The notes beneath the pieces are model-generated. The model was given only the letters and a program-made list of their open reading frames with translations, was not told where the DNA came from and did no database searches. DNA of 64,000 nucleotides from Bradyrhizobium sp. SRL28 (GTDB lineage: Bacteria; Pseudomonadota; Alphaproteobacteria; Rhizobiales; Xanthobacteraceae): NCBI RefSeq assembly GCF_018596315.1, contig NZ_JAHEAG010000015.1:106622-170621 (forward strand), in the 5' to 3' direction. Both the position numbers and the translations under genes were made by a program. How positions within the stretch are numbered: position 1 is the stretch's first letter; each line of letters opens with the position of its first letter. Shown piece by piece: positions 7,408 to 17,716 of the stretch.

Positions 7408-8811
7408 TTGAGCGCATTGGCGGAAACGGCCGATATCACAAATCTTCGAAGCGAAGCGGCAGGGCGAGCCGACGCCCAACAAGAGACCCAGAAGTTCGCT
7501 GAAGCCGCGATTGCGGACAGCAAGCGCCAGGGTCTCCTTCTCGCTGTCCGGGCTCGCTGGGTCGCGCTGGCAGTGATTGCCGTTACCTTACCGATCATCA
7601 ACCCGAACTGGGACGTGATCTACTACATCGTAATGCTCGGCTTTTTTGCCTTGATCGGTTGGGCCCAACTCAAGGTCGGCAAGGTAGGCCGTTCGCAGCC
7701 GGAGCTTTTCCTGATCTTTTGTGATCTGGCGCTAATTACCTTCCTCACCGTCGTGCCCAATCCGTTAAGCACCGAGAACTGGCCGATCGGCATGCAATTC
7801 CGGTTCGAGACATTCATCTATTTCTTTGTCTTCCTGGCTACCGCGACCCTTGCCTATTCGTGGCGAACGGTGTTCGCGATGGGCTTCTGGACCTCGGCCG
7901 TGTGGGCGATCGGCGTCGGCTGGGCCTACCTGCAGCCCGAAACCCACGCGGAGTTGTCGGAACGCGTGCGAGCCGCCATCGGCTCCGATCCCAGAATGTT
8001 CCACATCATCAACCCCACAGCGATCGGCATTCCGGCACGATTCCAGGAAATCACGGTGTTCCTGATCGTCGCCATGACGTTGGCGCTGGCAGTGCGCCGC
8101 TCGAATGCGCTTCTGATCAGCCACGCCGGAATCGAACGCGAACGCGCCAATCTGGCGCGCTATTTCTCGCCCAACGTTGTCAACCAATTGTCTGTCAATG
8201 ACGAGCCGCTCACGCGGGTTCACACCCAGGACGTTGCGGTATTGTTTGCCGATATCGTGGGATTCACCACCTATGCCGATGGACGAGACCCAAGGGACGT
8301 CATCGGCACGCTGCGACAATTCCATGAACGAATGGAAAGAGAAGTGTTCCGGCACGGAGGAACCCTCGACAAGTACCTCGGCGATGGCCTGATGGCGACG
8401 TTCGGCACGCCGTTCGCCGGCGATTCCGACGCGTTGAACGCCTTGCGTTGCGCGAGAGGTATGGTCGCTTCGATTGCGGAGTTGAACAGAGAACGGAAGG
8501 ATCGCAACGAGCCGCCGATTCAGGTCAGCGTCGGATTGCACTACGGCCAGGTCGTGCTTGGGGACATCGGCCTCAACCGGCTCGAATTCGCTGTCATCGG
8601 CACCACCGTCAATGCGGCGAGCCGGCTCGAGGCACTTACCCGCGAATTCGGATGCGCCATCGTGGTCAGCGACGCGCTGGTGCGGCAGGCCCGGGCGGAA
8701 ACCAACCAGTCGAGCGCCGACTTCGCGTTGCTTGTCGAGCAGCCGGCACAGATCATTCGCGGTCTCGAGCAACCGGTCGGTATCTGGACGTGTGCGCATG
8801 TCGCTGCGTGA
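7408..8811 (+). CDS. membrane-bound class III adenylate/guanylate cyclase
   Basis: A protein of about 467 residues with a hydrophilic N-terminus, six predicted membrane segments up to about residue 240, and a cytoplasmic class III cyclase domain in the C-terminal half. The catalytic domain shows LFADIVGFTTYA (first metal Asp), LDKYLGDGLMATFG (second metal Asp) and VIGTTVNAASRLE (Asn/Arg pair). It should convert ATP to cAMP in response to a membrane or environmental cue. The TTG at 7408 is preferred because GGGGA lies about eight bases upstream; an in-frame TTG at 7393 is the alternative. It is followed by radA after 107 bp. Confidence 0.87.
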   Translation: MSALAETADITNLRSEAAGRADAQQETQKFAEAAIADSKRQGLLLAVRARWVALAVIAVTLPIINPNWDVIYYIVMLGFFALIGWAQLKVGKVGRSQPELFLIFCDLALITFLTVVPNPLSTENWPIGMQFRFETFIYFFVFLATATLAYSWRTVFAMGFWTSAVWAIGVGWAYLQPETHAELSERVRAAIGSDPRMFHIINPTAIGIPARFQEITVFLIVAMTLALAVRRSNALLISHAGIERERANLARYFSPNVVNQLSVNDEPLTRVHTQDVAVLFADIVGFTTYADGRDPRDVIGTLRQFHERMEREVFRHGGTLDKYLGDGLMATFGTPFAGDSDALNALRCARGMVASIAELNRERKDRNEPPIQVSVGLHYGQVVLGDIGLNRLEFAVIGTTVNAASRLEALTREFGCAIVVSDALVRQARAETNQSSADFALLVEQPAQIIRGLEQPVGIWTCAHVAA

Positions 8812-8918
8812 CGCCCTGAAGCGACGCGATGGATGCATTGGCACTCATCGCGCCCTTCGGCTTCTTTTCGTGCTATGAGTCCCCGCCCGTTCCACTGAGA
8901 CTGCGACTCACTCCCTTC

Positions 8919-10388
<1,470 letters not shown>

Positions 10389-10553
10389 AGCGGCGTGACG
10401 CGCACGGCCCTCGCCGCTATACAACGCGCGCGAAAGGCGGGTGGGATGGCGCGATATCCGGCCTTGCGGGATGCGCCGTCTGCCCCTCACTTGGGGGTGA
10501 TCTTAACCCGCCGATTCGCTGCTTGAGAACTTACGAGCGGACCTGACCAGCCG

Positions 10554-11183
10554 ATGCCGATAACGATACTCGATCTCGTCCTGCTCGGAGTGATGCTGAT
10601 TTCGGGGCTGCTCGCCATGGTGCGCGGCTTCATGCGCGAAATCCTGTCGATCGCGGCATGGGGCGCGGCGGCACTGGTGACGCTGTATGCCTTCTCGAAG
10701 CTGCTGCCGACCGCCAAGGCCTATTTCAATAACGACACGGTCGCTTCCGTGGTGGTAGTAGCCGGCACCTTCATCGGCACTCTGATCGTGGTCTCCGTCA
10801 TCACGGTGCGGATTTCGGACATGATCCTGGATTCGCGGATCGGCGCGCTGGATCGCACGCTCGGATTCCTGTTTGGGCTCGGTCGCGGTCTTTTGATCGT
10901 GGTGGTCGCGTTCCTGTTCTTCAGCTGGCTGGTCCCGGACAAGCAGCGGCCGGACTGGATCACGGGTGCGAAGTCCCGGGTGGTCCTGCAAGGAACCGGG
11001 GATTGGTTAATGTCGCTCTTGCCGGACGACCCCGAGAACACCATCTTAAAGAGATTCAAGAAGAATAAACCGGAAGACGATCAAACTGACGCCGACCAGG
11101 CAGCCCCTGCGTCTGGCGATGGCTACAGTAAACCTGCCCGCGACAGCCTTAAAAAGCTGATCGAGAAACCCGCGGGCCGCTAA
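10554..11183 (+). CDS. cvpA: CvpA-family inner-membrane protein
   Basis: A 209-residue protein with four membrane helices (about residues 4-24, 28-48, 62-84 and 100-122) followed by a charged cytoplasmic tail, matching the CvpA (colicin V production) family. Hallmarks are LDLVLLGVMLISGLLAMVRG and the Gly-rich LDRTLGFLFGLGRGLL. It lies 21 bp upstream of purF, the same arrangement as in E. coli, where cvpA and purF are co-transcribed. The family is linked to envelope integrity and purine-operon expression; the molecular role is not settled. Confidence 0.93.
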   Translation: MPITILDLVLLGVMLISGLLAMVRGFMREILSIAAWGAAALVTLYAFSKLLPTAKAYFNNDTVASVVVVAGTFIGTLIVVSVITVRISDMILDSRIGALDRTLGFLFGLGRGLLIVVVAFLFFSWLVPDKQRPDWITGAKSRVVLQGTGDWLMSLLPDDPENTILKRFKKNKPEDDQTDADQAAPASGDGYSKPARDSLKKLIEKPAGR

Positions 11184-11204
11184 TTCTGGCCAAATAGAGA
11201 GGCG

Positions 11205-12719
11205 ATGGACGCGATGCAAAACCCTTCCGATCCCGCCGGCCAACTCGACCCGAATGCTGGCATCGAGTTGCAGGACGATCTCGAAGGCGACACGCTACGC
11301 GAGGAATGCGGCGTGTTCGGCATCTTCGGCCACCCCGAGGCCTCTGCCATCACAGCGCTGGGACTACACGCCCTCCAGCATCGCGGCCAGGAAGCCGCCG
11401 GCATCGTCTCCTTCGACGGCAGCCGCTTTCATTCCGAACGCCGCCTCGGCCTCGTCGGCGATACGTTCTCCCGCCGCGAAGTGATCGAGCGCCTGCCCGG
11501 CATTGTGGCCGTCGGCCATGTCCGCTATTCCACCACCGGCGCCACCATCCTGCGCAACGTCCAGCCGCTGTTCGCCGAATTGAATGCTGGCGGCTTCGCA
11601 GTCGGCCACAACGGCAATCTCACCAACGGACTGACGCTGCGCCGCGAACTCGTGAAGAACGGCGCCATGATGCAGTCGACCACCGATACCGAGGTGATCC
11701 TGCACCTGGTCGCGCAATCCAGGCGTGGCCGTTTCGTCGACCGCTTCATCGAGTCGCTGCGCGCGATCGAAGGTGCTTACGCGCTGGTCGCGCTCACCAA
11801 CAAGAAGCTGATCGGCGCCCGCGATCCCCTGGGCATCCGCCCGCTGGTGCTCGGCGACCTCGACGGCCGCCCGATCCTGACCTCGGAAACATGCGCGCTC
11901 GACATGATCGGCGCAAAATATGTCCGCGACATCGAGCCCGGCGAAATCATCGTGTTCGACGAGGCCGGCGCGCACAGCCACAAGCCGTTCCCGCCGAAGC
12001 CGCCGCGGCCCTGTATCTTCGAATATATTTACTTCTCGCGGCCGGACTCCATCGTCGGCGGCCGCTCGGTCTACGACGTCCGCAAGGCCTTCGGCGCGCA
12101 GCTCGCGCGCGAGAGCCATGTCGAAGTCGACGTCGTAGTGCCGGTGCCGGATTCCGGCGTGCCGGCAGCGGTCGGCTACAGCCAGCATTCCGGCGTGCCG
12201 TTCGAACTCGGCATCATCCGTAACCACTATGTCGGCCGCACCTTCATCCAGCCGACGCAGAGCGTGCGCGAACTCGGCGTGCGCATGAAGCATTCGGCCA
12301 ACCGTGCCGCGATCGAGGGCAAGCGGATCATCCTGATCGACGACTCGCTGGTGCGCGGGACCACGTCCAAGAAGATCGTCCGCATGATGCGCGATGCCGG
12401 CGCGCGCGAGGTTCACTTCCGCCTCGCCTCGCCCCCGATCCTCTATCCCGACTATTACGGCATCGATCTACCGGACCGCGGCGGACTTCTCGCTGCCACC
12501 CATTCGCTGGAAGAGATGCGCGACATCATCGGCGCGGACTCGCTGGCGTTCCTGTCGATCGACGGCATGTACCGTGCCATGGGTGAGCCGGGCCGCGATC
12601 CCGCCAATCCGAAGTTCTCCGACCACTGCTTCACCGGCGCCTATCCAACCCACCTCACCGACCAGACCCAGGTCGAGCCGCAGCCCCGGCAGTTGTCGCT
12701 GCTGGCGGAAGCGAGCTGA
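11205..12719 (+). CDS. purF: amidophosphoribosyltransferase PurF
   Basis: A 504-residue enzyme catalysing the first step of de novo purine synthesis (PRPP plus glutamine to phosphoribosylamine). The catalytic cysteine is C35 in EECGVFGIFGH, so 34 residues are removed as a propeptide. The glutamine amidotransferase domain carries GHVRYSTTG and GHNGNLTN. The PRPP loop is IILIDDSLVRGTTS. The positions that bind the Fe-S cluster in the Bacillus-type enzyme seem not conserved (YPDYYGID and SDHCFTG), which suggests no cluster. ATG 11205 is used; ATG 11214 is an alternative. It forms an operon with cvpA. Confidence 0.97.
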   Translation: MDAMQNPSDPAGQLDPNAGIELQDDLEGDTLREECGVFGIFGHPEASAITALGLHALQHRGQEAAGIVSFDGSRFHSERRLGLVGDTFSRREVIERLPGIVAVGHVRYSTTGATILRNVQPLFAELNAGGFAVGHNGNLTNGLTLRRELVKNGAMMQSTTDTEVILHLVAQSRRGRFVDRFIESLRAIEGAYALVALTNKKLIGARDPLGIRPLVLGDLDGRPILTSETCALDMIGAKYVRDIEPGEIIVFDEAGAHSHKPFPPKPPRPCIFEYIYFSRPDSIVGGRSVYDVRKAFGAQLARESHVEVDVVVPVPDSGVPAAVGYSQHSGVPFELGIIRNHYVGRTFIQPTQSVRELGVRMKHSANRAAIEGKRIILIDDSLVRGTTSKKIVRMMRDAGAREVHFRLASPPILYPDYYGIDLPDRGGLLAATHSLEEMRDIIGADSLAFLSIDGMYRAMGEPGRDPANPKFSDHCFTGAYPTHLTDQTQVEPQPRQLSLLAEAS

Positions 12720-12732
12720 CGCGGCCACCGCT

Positions 12733-12855
12733 GTCGTCCCTGCGAACGCAGGGACCCATAGCCACCGGCCTTCGTTTTTCGGACGTTTTTTGATACGAAC
12801 ACCCTCCGCCTCGTAGCCGTCACGGCGTATGGGTCCCTGCGTTCGCAGGGACGAC
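12733..12855. repeat. long inverted repeat, family B
   Basis: Two 28-bp arms (12733-12760 and 12828-12855) are exact reverse complements separated by 67 bp. Each arm contains a 20-bp self-palindrome of the form GTCCCTGCG/CGCAGGGAC, so three competing hairpins are possible. It lies between purF and the next gene and may end or stabilise the purF mRNA. Confidence 0.85.
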
Positions 12856-12875
12856 CACCTAGAGTACGACCTTCA

Positions 12876-13616
12876 ATGACCAAACCCCTCGCCTCCCGTA
12901 TCGCGCTCGTCACCGGCGCCTCACGCGGTATCGGCTATGCCACGGCCCGTGCGCTTGCCCGCGCCGGCGCGCATGTCGTGGCCGTCGCGCGCACGCAAGG
13001 CGGGCTGGAGGAGCTCGACGACGAGATACGGAAAGACGGCGGCAGCGCCACGCTGGTGCCGCTGAACCTGACCGATTTCGACGGCATCGCGCGGCTGGGC
13101 GCGGCGTTGCATGAACGCCATGGCAAGCTCGACATTCTCGTCGGCAATGCCGGTATCGCCGGCCCCTCCTCGCCGCTCGGCCATATCGAACTGAAGCCCT
13201 GGAACGACGTGATGGCGATCAACGTCACCGCGAACTTCCAGCTTATCCGCTGCATGGACCCGCTGCTCAGGGTCTCGGACGCCGGCCGCGCCGTGTTCGT
13301 GACTTCCGGTGCTGCCAGCAAGGCGAACGCCTATCAGGGCCCCTACGCGGCCTCAAAGGCCGCCCTGGACACGCTGGTGCGTTCCTGGGCCCACGAGACC
13401 GTGAGCACGAAACTGCGTGTCAACCTGTTCAGCCCCGGCCCGATCCGCACCCGCATGCGCGCCAGCGTGTTTCCCGGCGAAGACCCGATGACGCTGGATA
13501 CGCCGGAACAGGCGGCGGAATTCATCGTGCCGATGTGCGCGCCAGAGTGGAACGAGACCGGCAAGCTCTACGACTACAAGACCCGCACGCTGATGAGCTT
13601 TCAGCCGCCGGCGTAA
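12876..13616 (+). CDS. SDR-family NAD(P)-dependent oxidoreductase
   Basis: A 246-residue classical short-chain dehydrogenase. The nucleotide-binding motif TGASRGIG is at residues 13-20, NAG at 91-93, and the catalytic set is S144, Y157 and K161 (YAASKAALD). The cofactor and substrate cannot be told reliably from sequence; an Arg in VARTQGG after strand 2 fits NADP. It follows purF, separated by the family B repeat, an arrangement often seen near purF in this group. The C-terminal end KLYDYKTRTLMSFQPP shows no extra domain. It is a cytoplasmic, probably tetrameric enzyme. Confidence 0.92.
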   Translation: MTKPLASRIALVTGASRGIGYATARALARAGAHVVAVARTQGGLEELDDEIRKDGGSATLVPLNLTDFDGIARLGAALHERHGKLDILVGNAGIAGPSSPLGHIELKPWNDVMAINVTANFQLIRCMDPLLRVSDAGRAVFVTSGAASKANAYQGPYAASKAALDTLVRSWAHETVSTKLRVNLFSPGPIRTRMRASVFPGEDPMTLDTPEQAAEFIVPMCAPEWNETGKLYDYKTRTLMSFQPPA

Positions 13617-13671
13617 GCTCTTGCGAGCCTCCTCCGTCATTGCCAATCAGCGAATTAGTGAACATCGACAA

Positions 13672-13739
13672 TTGCGAGTGAAGCGAAGCAATCCATGTTG
13701 CCGCTTGTTGAGACATGGATTGCTTCGCTGCGCTCGCAA
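13672..13739. repeat. inverted repeat, family C
   Basis: Arms 13672-13698 and 13713-13739 match as reverse complements in 25 of 27 bases (core GCGAAGCAATCCATG), with a 14-bp loop. This is a recurrent Bradyrhizobium intergenic palindrome; the last bases of the window begin a possible second copy. Confidence 0.85.
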
Positions 13740-13830
13740 CGACGGTGTCCAGCGTTGACTCCCAGACCTCCCCACGATTGACTGCCTCCCAGCGGGAGAA
13801 CCCGCCAAGAAAAATCATCGGGAGGCACTC

Positions 13831-14967
13831 ATGACGCCGACGCTTAATCGCGCCCGCCAAAATCTCGCCAAAGCCATTGCTACCTGTTTCACCGCCGCAA
13901 TGCTGATTGCGACGCCCGCACCGTCACACGCCGGCGAAATCCCCACCTTCGCAGTCGATGCGTCCTGGCCAAAACCGCTGCCGAACAACTGGATCCTTGG
14001 CCAGGTCGGCGGCATCACGGTCGACTCGCAGGGCCATATCTGGGTGATCCATCGTCCGCGCTCGCTGACCGACGATGAAAAGGGTGCTGCGCTGAATCCG
14101 CCTCGCTCGAAATGCTGCGTGTCGGCCCCGCCGGTGCTCGAGTTCGACGCCGACGGCAATCTGCTGCGCTCCTGGGGTGGCCCCGGCGAAGGCTACGAAT
14201 GGGTCGGCCGCGAGCACGGCATCGAAGTGGATGAGAAGGGGTTCGTGTGGGTCGGCGGCAATGCCGACAACGACAATGCGATCCTGAAATTCACCGCCGA
14301 CGGCAAGTTCGTGATGCAGATCGGAACGATCGCACCGAGCAAGGGCTCCAGTGACACCACGCAGCTCGGCAAGCCCGCCGAGACCGCGGTCGACAAGGAC
14401 GCCAATGAAATCTTCGTTGCCGACGGCTACGGCAATCGCCGCATCATCGTGTTTGATGCGACGACCGGCGCCTACAAGCGGCACTGGGGCGCCTACGGCA
14501 AGCCGCCCAGCGATGACAAGCAGCCGCCCTATGATCCCAATGGACCGGCCCCGCAGCAATTCGCCAACCCCGTGCATTGCGTAAAACTCGCCAATGACGG
14601 GTTGCTCTATGTCTGCGACCGCATGAACAACCGCATCCAGGTGTTCAGGAAAGATGGAACCTTCGTTAAGGAATGGTTCTACGAAAAGAACACGCGCGGC
14701 AATGGCGCGGTGTGGGATATAGCGATCTGGCCCGACCCGAAGCAGACTTATTTGCTGAGCGCTGATGGCGAGAACAACGAAATCCGGGTGCTGAAACGGG
14801 ACGATGGTACCGTGGTCGGCAGTTTTGGCCGCAGCGGCCGCAATGCCGGGCAGTTCCACTGGATTCACGCCATGGCGATAGATGCCAAGGGTAACGTTTA
14901 TACCGCCGAGGTCGATACCGGTAAGCGGATCCAGAAGTTCAAGCTGACCTCGGACGCGCTACGATAG
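13831..14967 (+). CDS. exported NHL-type beta-propeller protein
   Basis: A 378-residue secreted protein with a signal peptide ending PAPSHAG (about residue 32) and a six-bladed NHL-like propeller. Repeated blade motifs include GGITVDSQGHIWV, HGIEVDEKGFVWVGG, ETAVDKDANEIFVADG, HCVKLANDGLLYVCDR and HAMAIDAKGNVYTAE. It resembles peptidyl-alpha-hydroxyglycine lyase-like propellers but is probably a periplasmic binding or hydrolytic protein. The start is ATG 13831, with GGGAGG five bases upstream. It stands alone before an orphan binding protein gene. The substrate is unknown. Confidence 0.85.
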   Translation: MTPTLNRARQNLAKAIATCFTAAMLIATPAPSHAGEIPTFAVDASWPKPLPNNWILGQVGGITVDSQGHIWVIHRPRSLTDDEKGAALNPPRSKCCVSAPPVLEFDADGNLLRSWGGPGEGYEWVGREHGIEVDEKGFVWVGGNADNDNAILKFTADGKFVMQIGTIAPSKGSSDTTQLGKPAETAVDKDANEIFVADGYGNRRIIVFDATTGAYKRHWGAYGKPPSDDKQPPYDPNGPAPQQFANPVHCVKLANDGLLYVCDRMNNRIQVFRKDGTFVKEWFYEKNTRGNGAVWDIAIWPDPKQTYLLSADGENNEIRVLKRDDGTVVGSFGRSGRNAGQFHWIHAMAIDAKGNVYTAEVDTGKRIQKFKLTSDALR

Positions 14968-15060
14968 GTGCATTGCCCGTCCCGGCGAGAAGGACTATCG
15001 CAGGATCGCTGGCAGGTTCCGAAAAGAGAGCCGGCGAACAACCATTTCTGGAGGAATACC

Positions 15061-16287
15061 ATGACGACTAGAATCGCGCGGCGCTTCGCCGCCTCCGTGG
15101 CGCTTGCCGCACTCGGCCTCGCGACGCCAGCACTCGCCCAAGACAAGACCGTCAAGATCGGCGTGTTGAACGATATGTCGAGCCTCTATGCCGACATTGG
15201 CGGCCCCAATTCGGTGGTTGCGGTCAAGATGGCCGTTGAGGATTCCGGCCTCAACAAGAAGGGCTGGAAGATCGAGGTCGTCAGCGGCGATCACCAGAAC
15301 AAGCCTGATGTCGGCGTCAACCTCGCACGGCAATGGATCGACAACGACAAGGTCGACGCGATCGCCGATACGCCTAACTCCGGTGTCGCGCTCGCCGTCA
15401 GCAACCTCGTCAAGGAAAAGAACAAGGTGCTGCTCAACTCCGGTGCCGCAACCGCTGATCTCACCGGCAAGGCCTGCACCCCGAACACGATCTCCTTCAC
15501 TTATGACACCTACATGCTGGCGAACGGCACCGGCAAGGCACTCACCAAGGCCGGCGGCGACACCTGGTTCTTCCTGACCGCCGATTACGCTTTCGGCCAT
15601 GCGCTGGAGCGCGACACCAGCGCGGTCGTGACCGCCAATGGCGGCAAGGTGCTCGGCGGCGTCAAACACCCGATCAACTCGTCGGACTTCTCATCCTTCC
15701 TGCTGCAGGCGCAAGCCTCCAAGGCCAAGGTCGTCGGTCTTGCCAATGCCGGCGGCGACACCACCAACTCGATCAAGCAGGCCGCCGAATTCGGCATCGT
15801 CGCGGCCGGCCAGAAGCTCGCCGCGCTGCTGTTGTTCATCAACGACGTGCATTCGCTGGGCCTGAAGACCGCGCAGGGCCTGACGTTCACGGAATCCTTC
15901 TACTGGGACCTGAACGACCAGACGCGCGCCTGGTCGAAGCGGTTCTCTGCACAGGCCAGCAAGAACGCGATGCCTTCGATGACCCAGGCCGGCAACTACG
16001 CCATGGTGCTGCATTATCTCAAGGCAATGGAAGCGCTCGGCGGTAATCCGCATGACGGCGCCAAGGTCGTCGCCAAGATGAAGGAACTGCCGACCGACGA
16101 TCCGCTGTTCGGCAAAGGCCCGCTGCGCGCCGATGGCCGCCGTCTCATCCCGGCCTATCTGTTCGAGGTGAAGAAGCCGGAAGAGTCGAAGGGACCGTGG
16201 GACTATTACAAGCAGATCGCCACGATCTCGGCCGAAGACGCCGCCAAGCCGCTTGAAGCCAGCGAGTGTCCGCTGGTGAAGAAGTAA
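15061..16287 (+). CDS. orphan Liv-type ABC substrate-binding protein
   Basis: A 408-residue periplasmic binding protein of the type I (LivJ/LeuI-BP) fold. The signal peptide ends PALAQ, followed by DKTVKIGVLNDMSSLYADIGG. Later blocks include SGVALAVSNLVKEKN, NTISFTYDTYMLAN and AGGDTWFFLTADYAFGHA. It is clearly paralogous to the binding protein at 31932-33149, with the same end SECPLVKK/SACPLVKK. ATG 15061 is chosen because GGAGGA lies seven bases upstream and the signal peptide starts here. No permease or ATPase genes adjoin, so it presumably feeds a Liv-type transporter encoded elsewhere, perhaps the one at 30-35 kb. Confidence 0.92.
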   Translation: MTTRIARRFAASVALAALGLATPALAQDKTVKIGVLNDMSSLYADIGGPNSVVAVKMAVEDSGLNKKGWKIEVVSGDHQNKPDVGVNLARQWIDNDKVDAIADTPNSGVALAVSNLVKEKNKVLLNSGAATADLTGKACTPNTISFTYDTYMLANGTGKALTKAGGDTWFFLTADYAFGHALERDTSAVVTANGGKVLGGVKHPINSSDFSSFLLQAQASKAKVVGLANAGGDTTNSIKQAAEFGIVAAGQKLAALLLFINDVHSLGLKTAQGLTFTESFYWDLNDQTRAWSKRFSAQASKNAMPSMTQAGNYAMVLHYLKAMEALGGNPHDGAKVVAKMKELPTDDPLFGKGPLRADGRRLIPAYLFEVKKPEESKGPWDYYKQIATISAEDAAKPLEASECPLVKK

Positions 16288-16302
16288 CGGCGTAGCCACG
16301 AG

Positions 16303-16463
16303 CGTAGGGTGGGCAAAGGCGCATCGGCGCCGTGCCCACCATCTCTCTCTCCGACCTTCATCGTGAATGGTGGGCACGCGGAGCCTGTCATCTCTGTGCG
16401 AGCGCAATTGCGCTCGTCGCGGGGCGCGCATTCGCGCGACCCGGTGGCTTTGCCTACCCTACG
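16303..16463. repeat. dispersed repeat with nested palindromes, family D
   Basis: The ends CGTAGGGTGGGCAAAGGC (16303) and its near complement GGCTTTGCCTACCCTACG (to 16463) bracket an inner pair CGTGCCCACCAT/ATGGTGGGCACG. This is a typical Bradyrhizobium intergenic repeat, placed between convergent genes where it could act as a terminator for either strand. Confidence 0.8.
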
Positions 16464-16465
16464 AT

Positions 16466-17716
16466 TTATCGTTTGGGCGTCACGGCCAGCGTTCGCCACG
16501 CAATCACCAACGCCAGCCCCAGCAGCGCCGCTGCCAGCAGGAACGGCGCGCCCGGCATTTTCACCGGCGCCTGATCACTGATGAAATAGGCAAAGGTCAG
16601 CGTAAACAGAAACGGCCCCACCATCTGGGCGATGCTGTTGACGCTGTTGGTCGCCCCCTGCAACTGGCCCTGCTGATCCGGCGCGACGAGCTGCGTCGTC
16701 AGCGCCTGGATCGCCGCCCCCGCCACGCCCCACAGCGCCATCACGGGAATGCCGAGCCAGAACAGCGGTCCGGTCGGAGCCGCGCCATAGATGAAGAATC
16801 CCAAAGCCCCGCAGGCGAGCCCGAGCAGCAGCGCACGGCGCTCGCCGAGGCGCGTGACGATCGGCCCGACGCCCGCACCCTGCACCACCATGGCGCAGAC
16901 GCCGACCAGGGCCAGCGTCAGGCCGACGGTCGTCGTATCCCAGCCATATCGGTAGGTCGCATAGAGCACAAAGGTAGAGGGCAGTACCACATGCGCAACC
17001 TGCCCGAAGAAATTCGCCAGCGACAGGCCGGCGAGAATCCGGTTGGAACGCAACAGATGCAGCGCGCCGAGCGGGCTGGCGCGTTTCCAATGGAACGGTG
17101 CACGGCGCTCCAGCGGCAGCGACTCCGGGAGGATCAGCCAGCCGTAAAGCGTATTTGCAAAGCTCAAGCCCGCCGCGATCCAGAATGGCAGGCGCGGATC
17201 CATACCGCCGAGCAGGCCGCCGATGGCGGGACCGAGAATGAACCCGGCGCCGAAGGCCGCACCGATCTTGCCGAACACCGCGGCGCGCCGCTCCGGCGGC
17301 GTCACGTCTGCGATATAGGCAAAGGCGGTGGAGATGCTCGCCGAGGTAATGCCTGAGATCACCCGGCCGATGAACAGCCAGGTCAGCGACGGTGCCAGCG
17401 CCATCAACACATAGTCCAGCGCCAATCCGAAATTCGACAGCAGCACCACCGGCCGCCGGCCGAAGCGGTCCGAGAGCGCGCCGAGGATCGGCGAGAACAG
17501 GAACTGCATCAGCGCCCAGGCGGTGCCGAACAGGCCGAAGATCCGCGCCGCTGTCGCGGTATCGTTATCGACGAAACTTTCAACCAGTTTGGGCAGGATC
17601 GGCAGGATCAAGCCGAGCGCGAGCATGTCGAGCAGGATGGTGACGAAGATGAAGGCCGCCGCGCCGCTGCGCACCGGCTTGTCGTCGGCAGCAGCGGCGG
17701 ACGGCTTCTCGCTCAC
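16466..17716 (-). CDS. TCR/Tet-type major facilitator transporter
   Basis: A 416-residue, 12-helix major facilitator of the TCR/Tet drug:H+ antiporter group. The loop 2-3 motif A is GALSDRFGRRPVVL. An N-terminal LDMLALGLILPILPKLVESF and a mid-protein GPAIGGLLGG complete the pattern of TetA-like proteins. It starts at GTG 17716, overlapping the der stop codon by two bases (GTGA), which indicates translational coupling. Chromosomal Tet-type members in this group are usually housekeeping efflux proteins; no tetracycline repressor is adjacent. The substrate is unknown. Confidence 0.88.
   Translation of the reverse strand: MSEKPSAAAADDKPVRSGAAAFIFVTILLDMLALGLILPILPKLVESFVDNDTATAARIFGLFGTAWALMQFLFSPILGALSDRFGRRPVVLLSNFGLALDYVLMALAPSLTWLFIGRVISGITSASISTAFAYIADVTPPERRAAVFGKIGAAFGAGFILGPAIGGLLGGMDPRLPFWIAAGLSFANTLYGWLILPESLPLERRAPFHWKRASPLGALHLLRSNRILAGLSLANFFGQVAHVVLPSTFVLYATYRYGWDTTTVGLTLALVGVCAMVVQGAGVGPIVTRLGERRALLLGLACGALGFFIYGAAPTGPLFWLGIPVMALWGVAGAAIQALTTQLVAPDQQGQLQGATNSVNSIAQMVGPFLFTLTFAYFISDQAPVKMPGAPFLLAAALLGLALVIAWRTLAVTPKR

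Noticed and set aside
16466..17716. acquired tetracycline resistance determinant
   Set aside because: It is translationally coupled to the essential der gene, has host-like codon use and no TetR partner, so it is a resident transporter.
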